From: Phycisphaerae bacterium
GTDB taxonomy: Bacteria; Planctomycetota; Phycisphaerae; JAAYCJ01
Direction: 5' to 3'
DNA length: 44,688 bases
Assembly (NCBI GenBank): GCA_012729815.1
Contig: JAAYCJ010000163.1
Coordinates: 1-44,688 of the forward strand
Of the stretch, positions 1-8,063 are shown piece by piece. How positions within the stretch are numbered: the stretch's first letter is position 1; the number at the start of each line of letters is the position of its first letter. Below the pieces are notes generated by a model, which worked only from the letters and a program-made list of their open reading frames with translations, ran no database searches and was not told the origin of the DNA. The translations under genes were made by a program, and so were the position numbers.

Positions 1-2
1 AC

Positions 3-827
3 ATCCGAGAGGAGTGGACGATCGAGACCGAACCGGGATACCGGATCCCGTTCTATTTTCTTCGACCGCTGCGCCAGGACGGTCCGCTCCCGCTGGTGAT
101 TACGCCACACGGACACGGCAAGCTGGGCAAATCCACCTATGTCGGTATCTGGCACACCGAGGAGGAACGGACGAGTATCGCCGAAGGCGAGCGCGACATC
201 GCCCTGCAAGCCGTTCGGGCCGGGTGCGTAGCCATCGCCCCGGACATGCGGGCCTTCGCGTCGATGCGGATGAAGCAACAGCGGGACGAGGACGCCTGCA
301 ACTCCTGCCGCACGCTCCAGATGCACGCCCTGCTCTTTGGGCGGACGCTGATCGGCGAGCGGGTCTGGGATATCGGACGCCTCATCGACTACGCTGCCAC
401 CCGGCCCGAGGCGGACCTGACCCGCGTGGCGGTCACCGGCAACTCCGGCGGTGGTACGGTCAGCCTCTTCGCCTCAGCCTGCGACGAGCGGATCGCCCTG
501 GGTATGCCCTCCTGCTACTTCTGCACCTTTGAGCACTCCATCGGCAGCATTCGCCACTGCGAGTGCAACTATGTGCCCGGTATCATGACGCTCGGCGAGA
601 TGTACGACGTGGCGGGCCTGATCTGCCCCCGCCCGCTGCTGATCGTCGCGGGCAAGGAAGATGCGATCTTCCCCATCGATGCCGTCCGCTTTGCCCACGA
701 ACAGGTCCGCAAGGTCTATCAGGCCGCCGGCGTGCCGGAACGCTGCCGCCTCTCGGTTGGCGAGGGCGGCCACCGGTACTACAAGAAGGACGTCTGGCCG
801 TTCGTGAGGGAGTTTTTCGGTGACTGA
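3..827 (+). CDS. Alpha/beta hydrolase, acetyl-esterase/dienelactone-hydrolase-like (5' partial)
   Basis: The reading frame is open from the left window edge, so the true start lies outside; the first internal ATG is at 96. The fold signature is clear: a strand followed by TPHGHGK (oxyanion region), a nucleophile elbow GNSGGG with the serine codon at 444-446, a late acid loop GKEDAIFP and a C-terminal histidine in GEGGHRYY. These match the Ser-Asp-His triad of serine alpha/beta hydrolases of the acetyl xylan esterase / Abhydrolase_7 type, which cut ester bonds in plant polysaccharides or small esters. The substrate cannot be read from sequence. Several cysteines (DACNSC, CYFC, HCEC) are unusually frequent for this fold. 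No signal peptide can be judged because the N-terminus is missing. A carbohydrate role would fit the fucosidase at the other edge of the window, but this is inference. Confidence 0.8.
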   Translation: MREEWTIETEPGYRIPFYFLRPLRQDGPLPLVITPHGHGKLGKSTYVGIWHTEEERTSIAEGERDIALQAVRAGCVAIAPDMRAFASMRMKQQRDEDACNSCRTLQMHALLFGRTLIGERVWDIGRLIDYAATRPEADLTRVAVTGNSGGGTVSLFASACDERIALGMPSCYFCTFEHSIGSIRHCECNYVPGIMTLGEMYDVAGLICPRPLLIVAGKEDAIFPIDAVRFAHEQVRKVYQAAGVPERCRLSVGEGGHRYYKKDVWPFVREFFGD

Positions 828-968
828 CCGAGTGCAGGGCTTGGTTATAAGTAATGATTGGGCACCATTGGTAATGTTTGTGATGACGGGGCCTCGCAGT
901 CGTGCCGGAGTTGTCTATAGGTGAAGTTAATATCTGTACTTCTGAAAAAACCTTGCCCCATTTTTCGC

Positions 969-996
969 TTGACGGCCCGCAGTGGCCCTGTATACT
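969..996 (+). promoter_or_regulatory. Sigma70-type promoter for the small secreted protein genes
   Basis: A -35 hexamer TTGACG (969-974) and a -10 hexamer TATACT (991-996) are separated by 16 bases. It lies about 43 bases upstream of the start at 1039, in a 211-base gap that otherwise shows nothing. Confidence 0.6.
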
Positions 997-1038
997 TGGG
1001 GGCGACATCAAGCCCAGGCTAAGTGGCGGAGAGCTACG

Positions 1039-1251
1039 ATGAAGCGCAGACTGATCACGTGGTTGCTGACCCTCTCGGCCAGCATGTTCGTCCTTCCCTT
1101 CGGTTCCTGTGTCCAGGCGTCGTTGGATGGGGTCGTCCAAAGCGTCGAGCCCTGTGACTTCCTGAACTGCCAGGATCCGCGGTTTTTCGATCCGTGCCGG
1201 TTCCTCCAGTGCAACCGCACCGGCAGGCCGATCACGCTGACCGGCGAATAA
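1039..1251 (+). CDS. Small secreted Cys-rich protein, possible lipoprotein
   Basis: A 70-residue protein that I do not recognise. The start at 1039 is preceded by GGAGAG (1027-1032), and the product opens with MKRR followed by a hydrophobic stretch, which looks like a signal peptide ending near FGSC; the cysteine there could be lipidated, although the lipobox is not canonical. The mature part has paired Cys in C-D-F-L-N-C and C-R-F-L-Q-C, suggesting disulfides outside the cytoplasm. An earlier in-frame start at 982 would put the promoter inside the gene and is less likely. It resembles the next gene in layout (signal, then V-x-P-x-D-x-L-N, then an ending in GE), so the two may be tandem paralogues. 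The function is unknown. Confidence 0.65.
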   Translation: MKRRLITWLLTLSASMFVLPFGSCVQASLDGVVQSVEPCDFLNCQDPRFFDPCRFLQCNRTGRPITLTGE

Positions 1252-1318
1252 GCCGAACGGGCGACGCTCGAAACCACCCTAAACGCTTGAGGCCCGTTCA
1301 GTTACGAAAGGAATGGAT

Positions 1319-1618
1319 ATGAGAAAGCGAACCGGTGTTCTGGCCCTTTTGATCCTTGCGGCCGTCATGCTCACCGCTGCGCCCGGCTGCAACCTGTTCG
1401 GTGTCTTGCTGAATAACGTCAGCCCGGGCGACATACTGAACCTCGGTCAACTTGGACAGGTCGATCTGGCGGGTTCGCGCAACCTGTTTATCCCCGAGTG
1501 GCCCGACTACGACAAGGATCCGTTCTGCCAGATCCCGGGCTTCTGCGGGCCGAACATCTTCTACCCGAGCAGCAGCGCTCCGGACGCCGGAGAGCCCATC
1601 AGCACCTACGGCGAGTAG
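1319..1618 (+). CDS. Small secreted lipoprotein-like protein
   Basis: A 99-residue protein without a recognised family. The start at 1319 (MRKRTG) sits six bases after GAAAGGA (1306-1312); the alternative ATG at 1313 is too close to this site. The N-terminus is a typical signal peptide, with two basic residues, a leucine/alanine core and TAAPGC, so Cys-24 or so may be the lipidated residue. The remainder is short and rich in Pro, Gly, Asn and Asp, with two further Cys in FCQIPGFC. It follows the preceding small protein gene by 67 bases and shares its plan, and a strong terminator follows directly, so the two likely form one transcript. Confidence 0.7.
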   Translation: MRKRTGVLALLILAAVMLTAAPGCNLFGVLLNNVSPGDILNLGQLGQVDLAGSRNLFIPEWPDYDKDPFCQIPGFCGPNIFYPSSSAPDAGEPISTYGE

Positions 1619-1641
1619 ACCAGACGCCCTCGAAAAAGCAG

Positions 1642-1683
1642 CGGCCGATGCAGGTTTGAAGTCTGCATCGGCCGTTTTCTTAT
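1642..1683 (+). terminator. Rho-independent terminator
   Basis: A perfect 12-bp stem (1642-1653 with 1663-1674) and a 9-base loop are followed by TTTTCTTAT. It ends the small secreted protein transcript. The murD gene ends at 1696 on the other strand. Confidence 0.9.
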
Positions 1684-1695
1684 CGGCAGGGGGGA

Positions 1696-3156
1696 TCAAC
1701 TGGCCGCCATTGAGCCGTTGAGTTCCGAAACCAGCTCCCGAAAGCGCTGCCCGCGGGCCTGGTAGTTCTCGAACATGTCCCAGCTGGCACAGCCGGGGGA
1801 AAGCAGGACACAGTCACCGGGGCCGGCTACTCTGGCCGAGTGGCTGACCGCTTCCTCGAGCGAGGCCGCCTCGGCGGCATCACCGCCGAACTGGCGGACC
1901 ATGGCCGCGATCCGCGGACCGGTCTGGCCGAGGGCCACCGTCAACTTGGCCCGCCGGGCCAGGTCGCGGGCGAAATCGGACAGGTCGAGCTGCTTGTCGT
2001 AGCCGCCGACGATCGCGATCGCCGTACCGCTGGGAAACGCCCGCAGGGCGACAATCCCCGACTGTGGCGTGGTGGATTTCGAATCGTTATACCAGCGGGT
2101 TCCTTCAATTTCCGCCACGAGTTCCAAGCGGTCCGCCAGCCCCTTGAAGCGGCGAAGGGCTGCGCCGATCCTCGCCGGGCTGACTCCGGCCGCGAGGGCG
2201 GCGGCGCTGGCGGCTGCGGCGTTCTGCAGGTTATGCTCGCCGGGGATCGCCATTTCGCTGGCGGCGATGATCCGCTCGGGCTGCCCGTTGAGGCTCGAAC
2301 TGAGTATCCAGCCGTCGACGTTCTGGGTCAGCGTCACCTGGTGGGAATTGACCGCCATTCCGGCTTCAGCGCGGGCGAAATGCCAGAGCTTGACCTCGCC
2401 GGGCATCAACTGCTCGATGGTCCGGCAATTCGCGTCGTTGGCGTTGGTGATCAGCACGTCGCCGGACCTCTGGAAGCGGGTGATATTCGATTTGGCCTCG
2501 ATGTAGCTTTCGAGGCTGTCGTGCCGATCCAGATGGTTCGGGAAGATGTTGGTGACCAGGGCGATCTCCGGGCTGTACTCAATCCCGGCGATGTCTTCGA
2601 GCTGGAAACTCGAAAGCTCCAGGATGACCAGATCGGTTTCCTGGATATGGGCGACGTCCTCCAGGAGGGACTTGCCGATGTTCCCGCCCAGCCACACGTT
2701 GGTGAAGCCAAGCCCCTTGTCCCGCGAGGCCAGCGCCTCGCGAAGGATAGTTTCGATCATGGCCACCGTCGTGCTCTTGCCCACCGTCCCGGTCACCCCG
2801 AGCACCCTGGCCCGGCAGCGGTCCAGGAACAGGTTCATTTCGGAGGTGATTGGGATATTCTTCTGGATGGCGAGCTTGAGGTATCGCGAGTTCTTGGGCA
2901 CCGCTGGGCTGACCACCACCAGGTCCGTATCGGTGAAATCGGCCTCGATGTGGCCGCCAAGATGCATCTGGACGGGAAGGTCGGCGATGCGGGCGATCGC
3001 GTCCTTGAGCTTGGCCTCAGGGGCAAGGTCCGTCACCGTGACCTCGGCACCCTGCGCGACGAGGAACCGCACCGCTGAGATCTGGCCTCCGAAGTGGCCC
3101 AGTCCCATAACCGTCACCCGCGTACCGACGAAATGTTCGGGTGGAAACGACATCAT
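1696..3156 (-). CDS. murD: UDP-N-acetylmuramoyl-L-alanine:D-glutamate ligase
   Basis: Cytoplasmic Mur ligase that adds D-glutamate to UDP-MurNAc-L-Ala in peptidoglycan precursor synthesis. The order of motifs is that of the family: an N-terminal Rossmann-like UDP-binding part (VMGLGHFGG, residues 16-24), the ATP P-loop GVTGTVGKSTT (about 120-130), LELSSFQLE, NIFPNHLDRH in the central domain, then YNDSKSTTP and LSPGCASWDMF in the C-terminal domain. The length of 486 residues is somewhat above E. coli MurD (438). The start is supported by GGAGG about 8 bases upstream. One oddity is that the usual Asn of the G-T-N-G-K-S/T loop is Val. The gene stands alone, far from the mraZ-rsmH cluster of this window. 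A peptidoglycan wall is implied. Confidence 0.95.
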   Translation of the reverse strand: MMSFPPEHFVGTRVTVMGLGHFGGQISAVRFLVAQGAEVTVTDLAPEAKLKDAIARIADLPVQMHLGGHIEADFTDTDLVVVSPAVPKNSRYLKLAIQKNIPITSEMNLFLDRCRARVLGVTGTVGKSTTVAMIETILREALASRDKGLGFTNVWLGGNIGKSLLEDVAHIQETDLVILELSSFQLEDIAGIEYSPEIALVTNIFPNHLDRHDSLESYIEAKSNITRFQRSGDVLITNANDANCRTIEQLMPGEVKLWHFARAEAGMAVNSHQVTLTQNVDGWILSSSLNGQPERIIAASEMAIPGEHNLQNAAAASAAALAAGVSPARIGAALRRFKGLADRLELVAEIEGTRWYNDSKSTTPQSGIVALRAFPSGTAIAIVGGYDKQLDLSDFARDLARRAKLTVALGQTGPRIAAMVRQFGGDAAEAASLEEAVSHSARVAGPGDCVLLSPGCASWDMFENYQARGQRFRELVSELNGSMAAS

Positions 3157-3376
3157 CCGACCGCCTCCGCTGTGTCCACGGATCGCCGCTCAACACGGCG
3201 TTCTGATGTTCTTATCGTCGCGGCGAGGCGGAATCATGAAGGCGGATCCACCTACCGTCCGTGGTGCAGCGTCGCGAAAGACTGCCGATGGGGAATCCGT
3301 TGTGCGATCGTGATGCGTCTTGCCGCTCGATTTCCGGACCGACGACGGATATAGTCTACCAGAACTTTTCCGCCGC

Positions 3377-4312
3377 TCAAGCCAGAGCCGAGTTGATTTC
3401 CTGCTTCATGTCGATGATGGCCTGCTCCACCGACTTCTCCCAGGAGGACAGGTCTTTGTACTTCTCGGTCTCGTAGGCGTAGATGATGCTGCGGGTCGCG
3501 GTGACGATGGCCCCCGTGCCATCGGGCTTGAAGCACGCCTTGGCGGCCTCGGCGGTTCCGCCCTGGACGCCGTAGCCGGGCACCAGGAAGATCGAATTGG
3601 GCATCACCGAGCGCAACTGCGAAGCGGCTTCGACGTCGGTCGCCCCGACCACCGCCCCGATGCAACTGTAGCCGCTTTGGCCCTTGTACTTGTCCTGACC
3701 CGCCACCCGGGCCAGCATTTCCGCCACATGGGTATAAAGCTTTTTGCCATCGGCACTTGTGAAATCCTGAAGCTCGCGGGCCTCGGGATTGCTGGACCGG
3801 ACGACCACGAAGAGGCCCTTGCCTTGTTCGGAGGCGACGTCGATGAACGGCTGAAGGGCACCGATCCCAAAGTAGGGGGTGACCGTCACGGCGTCGGGAG
3901 CCACGAGGTTCTCCATGTTGGTGAACTCGGGGTTCGATAGGTGCCCCTCGGCGTAGGCCTCAACGGTTGACGAGATGTCGGATCGCTTAATATCGCCAAT
4001 AATTTCCAAACCGAGACTGTCGGCTTCTTCGACGAGGCTGTAGTAGGCCTCGATGCCTTCCCAGTAATACTTCTCAAAAAAGGCGATATTGATCTTCACC
4101 GCGGCGACGTGCGGGGCGACGATCCGCAGGACTTTAGTCGAAAACTCGAAAATGGCATCGATGGCCGATTCGGTATCCAGTTCGTCGTTGAGTTCCTTAC
4201 TCTCGCGGATGGCCAGAGGCAGGCGATTATAGACCGGGTCCAGACCCACCGCGATCGGCGAGCCCTTCGCCTTGATTCCTTCAACGAGACGATCAGCAAA
4301 ATGGTTTGACAC
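3377..4312 (-). CDS. pyrF: Orotidine 5'-phosphate decarboxylase, type 2
   Basis: Catalyses the last step of UMP synthesis, decarboxylating OMP in the cytoplasm. The 311-residue length, VGLDP near residue 23 and the catalytic D-x-K-x-x-D signature (D107, K109, D112 in GDIKRSDI) identify the longer type 2 subfamily; VTPYFG and VRSSNPEA are also typical of it. The start codon is GTG at 4312, with AGGG about 8 bases upstream. The gene follows no other pyr gene here. The 220 bases between it and murD (3157-3376) contain nothing I can identify, so the two may be transcribed together or separately. Confidence 0.95.
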   Translation of the reverse strand: MSNHFADRLVEGIKAKGSPIAVGLDPVYNRLPLAIRESKELNDELDTESAIDAIFEFSTKVLRIVAPHVAAVKINIAFFEKYYWEGIEAYYSLVEEADSLGLEIIGDIKRSDISSTVEAYAEGHLSNPEFTNMENLVAPDAVTVTPYFGIGALQPFIDVASEQGKGLFVVVRSSNPEARELQDFTSADGKKLYTHVAEMLARVAGQDKYKGQSGYSCIGAVVGATDVEAASQLRSVMPNSIFLVPGYGVQGGTAEAAKACFKPDGTGAIVTATRSIIYAYETEKYKDLSSWEKSVEQAIIDMKQEINSALA

Positions 4313-4569
4313 GTACCTACCCTCTTGTATGGGACCGGTTCTCGTCCACTAAGTTTCCATCTTTGCCTTCGAAACTATAACTATTTACGTACAGCCACGC
4401 AAGGTCAATTGGGGAATTGAAATAAAATTTTACTTTTCGCCATCTTACCCCAAGTCCCAGCGGTTGCCGAACTTATCGGACGTCCAAGTGAACGGCCGCC
4501 CCGGATCGTTCGATACATTATATAATTAGATATTCTGCAATCCCGGCATCTTTTGGAGGGGACCTGCGA

Positions 4570-6381
4570 ATGGACCTGTTGACCGCCACCGCCGTCGAAG
4601 TGGGCAGTGTTGTTGAAGTATCCGGCAACGAGATCCGGCTGAAGCTGACCCCGGAATTCCTGGAAGCCGCCCGGAGCGAGCACATCGGCCAGCCGGGGGC
4701 CTATATCCTGGTTGCGGTCGGCGAACTCAACGTGGTGGGGCTGATCAATTCCCTGCACTTTGATGAAGCCGCCGGCGAAGGGGCCATGACCGTCCAATTG
4801 TTCGGCCAAATCCGCGGTGACCGGTTCTCCCGCGGCGTGGACCAGTACCCGGTTATCCACGACCGGGCCCGGCTACCCGAGGAGGAGGATCTGGCCGCGA
4901 TTCTGGGCGGCGACACCCAGGAGGACCCCGACAAGGTCAACGGGCACCTTCTGCTGGGCCGTTCGGCGATCAACAGCAAGTATCTGACCTACCTGAACAC
5001 CAAGCACTTTTTCAGCAAACACGTAGCCGTACTGGGCAACAGCGGCGCCGGAAAGAGCTGCACGGTGGCCCGGATCATCTCCCAAGCGATCCGTTCGCCC
5101 CACTCGCAGGTCATTCTCTTCGACCTGCACGGCGAGTACCGCCAGGCGTTTTCCGACGACGACGGCAAGCCGCTGCCCAACGTCACGTATCTGAGCGACA
5201 AGGACATGATCGTTCCGTACTGGCTGCTGCGCTACTCGGAGCTCGAGGCCCTGTTCGTGGACAAGTCGGACCCGCGGCTGATCGCCAACCAGAGTTCGTT
5301 CCTCAAGGAGGCCCTGCGGAAGCTCAAGAGAGGGTCGGCCAAACGTCTGAACCTGCTGGAGAGCTACACCGTCGATACGCCCATCCATTTCTCGATGGAG
5401 CACCTGCACACGCACGCGGAGAATATGAACCAGGCCCGGTTCGTGCTCAACACCGAGCGTTACGCCTTCGCCCGCAGTTCGCTGCGGAGCCTGCCTCCGA
5501 ACGAACAGGAGGAGATCCTTCTGACCCAGAAGGCCCAGTTCAACCAGGGCAACGCGGAGGGCGAGATCCCTCACGCTCTCTACTACCAGAAGCTGATCGG
5601 CATGATCGACCGCATGGAGCACCGGCTCAACGACTGCCGCTATGACTTCCTGCTCCGGCCGGTCAAACACGCCCGGGACTCCAAGCTGTTCGTCAGCAAC
5701 TTCCCGCAGATCAAGGAGGAGCGCGAGGACTGGTCCGAGGTAATCGACTGGCTGATCCGCCTGCTGCTCGGACAGCTCTCAGTCCGCAAGAACCTGACGA
5801 TCGTGGACCTCAGCTCCATCCCGTTCGACATCGTGGACCTGACCGTCGGACTGCTCACGCGGGTGGTCTTCGACTACAACTTCTTCAGCGTGCCCGCCGA
5901 ACGGCGGCCGGTGGTCATGGTCTACGAGGAGTCCCACAACTACATTCCTCGCGAGGACAAGGGCGACAGTTTCGCCCGCAAGGCGGTCGAGCGGGTGGCC
6001 AAGGAAGGGCGGAAGTACGGCGTCAGCGCCATGGTCGTCTCCCAGCGGCCGGGCGAACTGTCGCACACCGTGCTGAGCCAGTGCAACAACCTCGTGGTCA
6101 TGCGCCTCAACAACCCCGAAGACCAGCAGTACGTGACGAAGGTCGTCTCCGACCAGTTCGCCGACCTGGTCAAGATGCTGCCGGTTCTGCGGCCGGGCGA
6201 GGGCTTCGTGATCGGCGACAGCGTGCCGCTGCCCATGCGGACGCTGGTCACGCTGCCGGAGCGCACGCCGGCCAGCGCCGACGTTGATTTCGTCGAGGTC
6301 TGGTCCAACGGCGACAGCGGCGAGGAGATGTACCACGCCATGAGCCGCTGGTTCAAACAGACCCGTCCGGAAGAGGGCTAG
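4570..6381 (+). CDS. HerA-type hexameric ATPase (DUF87 / HAS-barrel)
   Basis: A 603-residue P-loop ATPase of the HerA/FtsK superfamily. Residues 1-100 look like the beta-rich HAS-barrel. The Walker A motif GNSGAGKS is at 156-163, and the Walker B region VVMVYEESHNYIP is near 448-460; SAMVVSQRPGELS fits sensor I/arginine-finger segments of the family. HerA proteins translocate DNA and in archaea work with the NurA nuclease in end resection; bacterial copies occur in repair and in some defence systems. No nuclease, SIR2 or other partner gene lies beside it, so the specific job is open. GGAGGGG at 4555-4561 sets the start. A TATAAT at 4521-4526 could be the -10 element, but I see no good -35. 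The 257-base gap from pyrF (divergent) holds nothing else clear. Confidence 0.85.
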   Translation: MDLLTATAVEVGSVVEVSGNEIRLKLTPEFLEAARSEHIGQPGAYILVAVGELNVVGLINSLHFDEAAGEGAMTVQLFGQIRGDRFSRGVDQYPVIHDRARLPEEEDLAAILGGDTQEDPDKVNGHLLLGRSAINSKYLTYLNTKHFFSKHVAVLGNSGAGKSCTVARIISQAIRSPHSQVILFDLHGEYRQAFSDDDGKPLPNVTYLSDKDMIVPYWLLRYSELEALFVDKSDPRLIANQSSFLKEALRKLKRGSAKRLNLLESYTVDTPIHFSMEHLHTHAENMNQARFVLNTERYAFARSSLRSLPPNEQEEILLTQKAQFNQGNAEGEIPHALYYQKLIGMIDRMEHRLNDCRYDFLLRPVKHARDSKLFVSNFPQIKEEREDWSEVIDWLIRLLLGQLSVRKNLTIVDLSSIPFDIVDLTVGLLTRVVFDYNFFSVPAERRPVVMVYEESHNYIPREDKGDSFARKAVERVAKEGRKYGVSAMVVSQRPGELSHTVLSQCNNLVVMRLNNPEDQQYVTKVVSDQFADLVKMLPVLRPGEGFVIGDSVPLPMRTLVTLPERTPASADVDFVEVWSNGDSGEEMYHAMSRWFKQTRPEEG

Positions 6382-6392
6382 GCGGGCGGGAC

Positions 6393-7127
6393 CTACTCGG
6401 CACGCTTGAGCCCCAGCAGACGCATCACCGGCCGGCGGATCAGGAAATAGGGCCGGCTCAGGACGCGGTGCAGGTTGATTGCGGTTGATCGTCTCTCGCT
6501 TCGTTGTCGTTCCTCATCCGTCAGTTGGTCCGGCCGCAGGCGACGCTTGTGTTTGAGCAGGTGATACCAATCCTCCCGCTGCAACTGCCGCAGGACGAAA
6601 CGCGTTAGAAAGAACCGCCGACGCGGCGCGTAGCTGATCTGAAAGTCGATCAGATGCCCCCGGCCGTCCTCACCCAGCAGAATGTTCTCGGGTTTGTTCA
6701 GGTCGACGTACGCCACGCCTCGCTCGTGGACGGCCTGGAGCGTATTGGCAAGTCCCGCGAAGAAGTCATCGGCGACCGTCGCCTTGCGCCTCAGCGGTCC
6801 GCCCGGCACGAATGCATGGACAAACCCGGTCTTCCCCACCCGTCCGAGGTACTCGGGTATGCCTTCGATTCCCGCCAGAAGCCGGTAGAGCCGGGTCTCG
6901 TGGCCGACCTGGAGCCGGCCGGTCCAGCCCATCGGCAGCCCGAAGAAACGGCGCACGCGGTAGATCTTGACCACCACCTGCCGACCCTGCCCCTCATACA
7001 GACCCGTGGCTGCGAAGAAATCGTACTTAAACGTCTGAACCTTCCGATAGGCGACGGCGTCCAGCGTCACCGAATTTGGCATGTCCGGCTCGTAGAGTGC
7101 GTAGAACTGTCGCTGCACCCAGTTCAT
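6393..7127 (-). CDS. Protein-kinase-like / lipopolysaccharide-kinase-like protein
   Basis: A 244-residue protein with the ordered landmarks of a small kinase fold: VVVKIY (Lys-54, ATP-binding), HET (Glu-77, its salt-bridge partner), VDLNKPENIL in place of the HRD loop (catalytic Asp-142, Asn-147) and LIDFQIS in place of DFG (Asp-161). All catalytic positions are therefore filled, so activity is plausible. The form resembles Kdo/WaaP-type sugar kinases and RIO-like kinases more than Hanks kinases. The C-terminal third is basic and has no clear membrane segment. Its start codon overlaps the scpA stop codon (ATGA, 7124-7127), so translation is probably coupled to ScpA. The substrate is unknown. 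Confidence 0.75.
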   Translation of the reverse strand: MNWVQRQFYALYEPDMPNSVTLDAVAYRKVQTFKYDFFAATGLYEGQGRQVVVKIYRVRRFFGLPMGWTGRLQVGHETRLYRLLAGIEGIPEYLGRVGKTGFVHAFVPGGPLRRKATVADDFFAGLANTLQAVHERGVAYVDLNKPENILLGEDGRGHLIDFQISYAPRRRFFLTRFVLRQLQREDWYHLLKHKRRLRPDQLTDEERQRSERRSTAINLHRVLSRPYFLIRRPVMRLLGLKRAE

Positions 7128-8044
7128 GGCTGCGGATCGTCGTCGGTCGTTTCCGGTGTCTCAGCCTCGTCCTGGCCGGGTTCCTCCATTTCCGTCTCAT
7201 CCGAAAGGGGAGGTTCCACAATGGCTTGCGGTTCAGCCTGCGATTCCTCGTGCGCGGCCGTCTCGGGTGCCTCAGCCGGCTCCTGGTCGGTGGGCGCCGC
7301 CGCCTGCCCGTCGTCCGGGATCTCCACCCTCAGATAGATGTAGATCTCCGAAAGCGGCTCGTCCTGCTCGATCTGGATCATTCCCTGGCGGATCAGCTCC
7401 AGCATGGCGATGAACAGGCCGATCATTTCGACCCGCCGTTTGCGACCCTCGAAGACCCGCGAGAACGTCATCGGCCCTTCGCGTTTCAGCCGGTCCACGA
7501 TGTCCGCCTGGTACAGCGCCAGCGGCGTATCGTCCTCGCCCGCGTCGTGGATCGGCGGACCCGCGAGCGTCTGCTGCAGGAGCCGCCCGAACGCCTCCAC
7601 CAAGTCCCAGATCTGCACGTCCTCGAGTTCGAGTTCCTCGGCTCCGACCTGCGGCAGCACCGGCACGCGGGCGAATTTCTGCGACTGCTCATCCGCCGCT
7701 TCGCCCAGCCACGACGCCGCGTCCTTGAACCGTTTGTACTCCAGCAGTTGCCGGACCAGTTCGGTCCGCGGGTCCAGGTCGTCGCCGTTTTCTTCCTCGG
7801 TTTCCGGCTCGCGCGGCAGCAGCGTCCGGCTCTTGATCTCCATCAGCGTGGCCGCCAGCACCAGAAACTCGCCGGCCAGGTTCGGGTCCAGCTCCTGGAG
7901 GTAGCGGACGTACGCCAGGTACTGGTCCGTGATCCGGGCAATCGGGATGTCGTAGATGTCGACTTCCTCTTTGCGGATCAGATACAACAGCAGGTCCAGC
8001 GGACCGTTGTAGATATCCAGCTCAACCCTGTAGTCGTCGCTCAT
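7124..8044 (-). CDS. scpA: Segregation and condensation protein A (kleisin)
   Basis: The kleisin subunit of the SMC-ScpA-ScpB condensin, which bridges SMC heads to organise and segregate the chromosome. The N-terminal signature is clear: LDIYNGPLDLLLYLIRKEE then PIARITDQYL and LVLAATLMEIKSRTLLP (residues 10-90), followed by the C-terminal winged-helix segment FSRVFEGRKRRVEMIGLFIAMLELI (about 195-222). Unlike usual ScpA proteins it continues with about 65 residues of acidic, Pro/Glu/Ala-rich tail that should be disordered. It lies 19 bases after the end of trpS and overlaps the kinase-like gene by four bases. ScpB is encoded far away at 41.2 kb. Confidence 0.93.
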   Translation of the reverse strand: MSDDYRVELDIYNGPLDLLLYLIRKEEVDIYDIPIARITDQYLAYVRYLQELDPNLAGEFLVLAATLMEIKSRTLLPREPETEEENGDDLDPRTELVRQLLEYKRFKDAASWLGEAADEQSQKFARVPVLPQVGAEELELEDVQIWDLVEAFGRLLQQTLAGPPIHDAGEDDTPLALYQADIVDRLKREGPMTFSRVFEGRKRRVEMIGLFIAMLELIRQGMIQIEQDEPLSEIYIYLRVEIPDDGQAAAPTDQEPAEAPETAAHEESQAEPQAIVEPPLSDETEMEEPGQDEAETPETTDDDPQP

Positions 8045-8063
8045 GCCTCGCTTCGCCCGTCGC

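Noticed and set aside
1840-3078. A 412-codon open frame on the plus strand
   Set aside because: It lies antisense within murD, lacks any family motif, and is a by-product of GC-rich codon use.
4521-4569. HerA gene as a phage-defence system
   Set aside because: No SIR2, DUF4297 or other effector gene is next to it; the surroundings are pyrimidine, tRNA synthetase and condensin genes.
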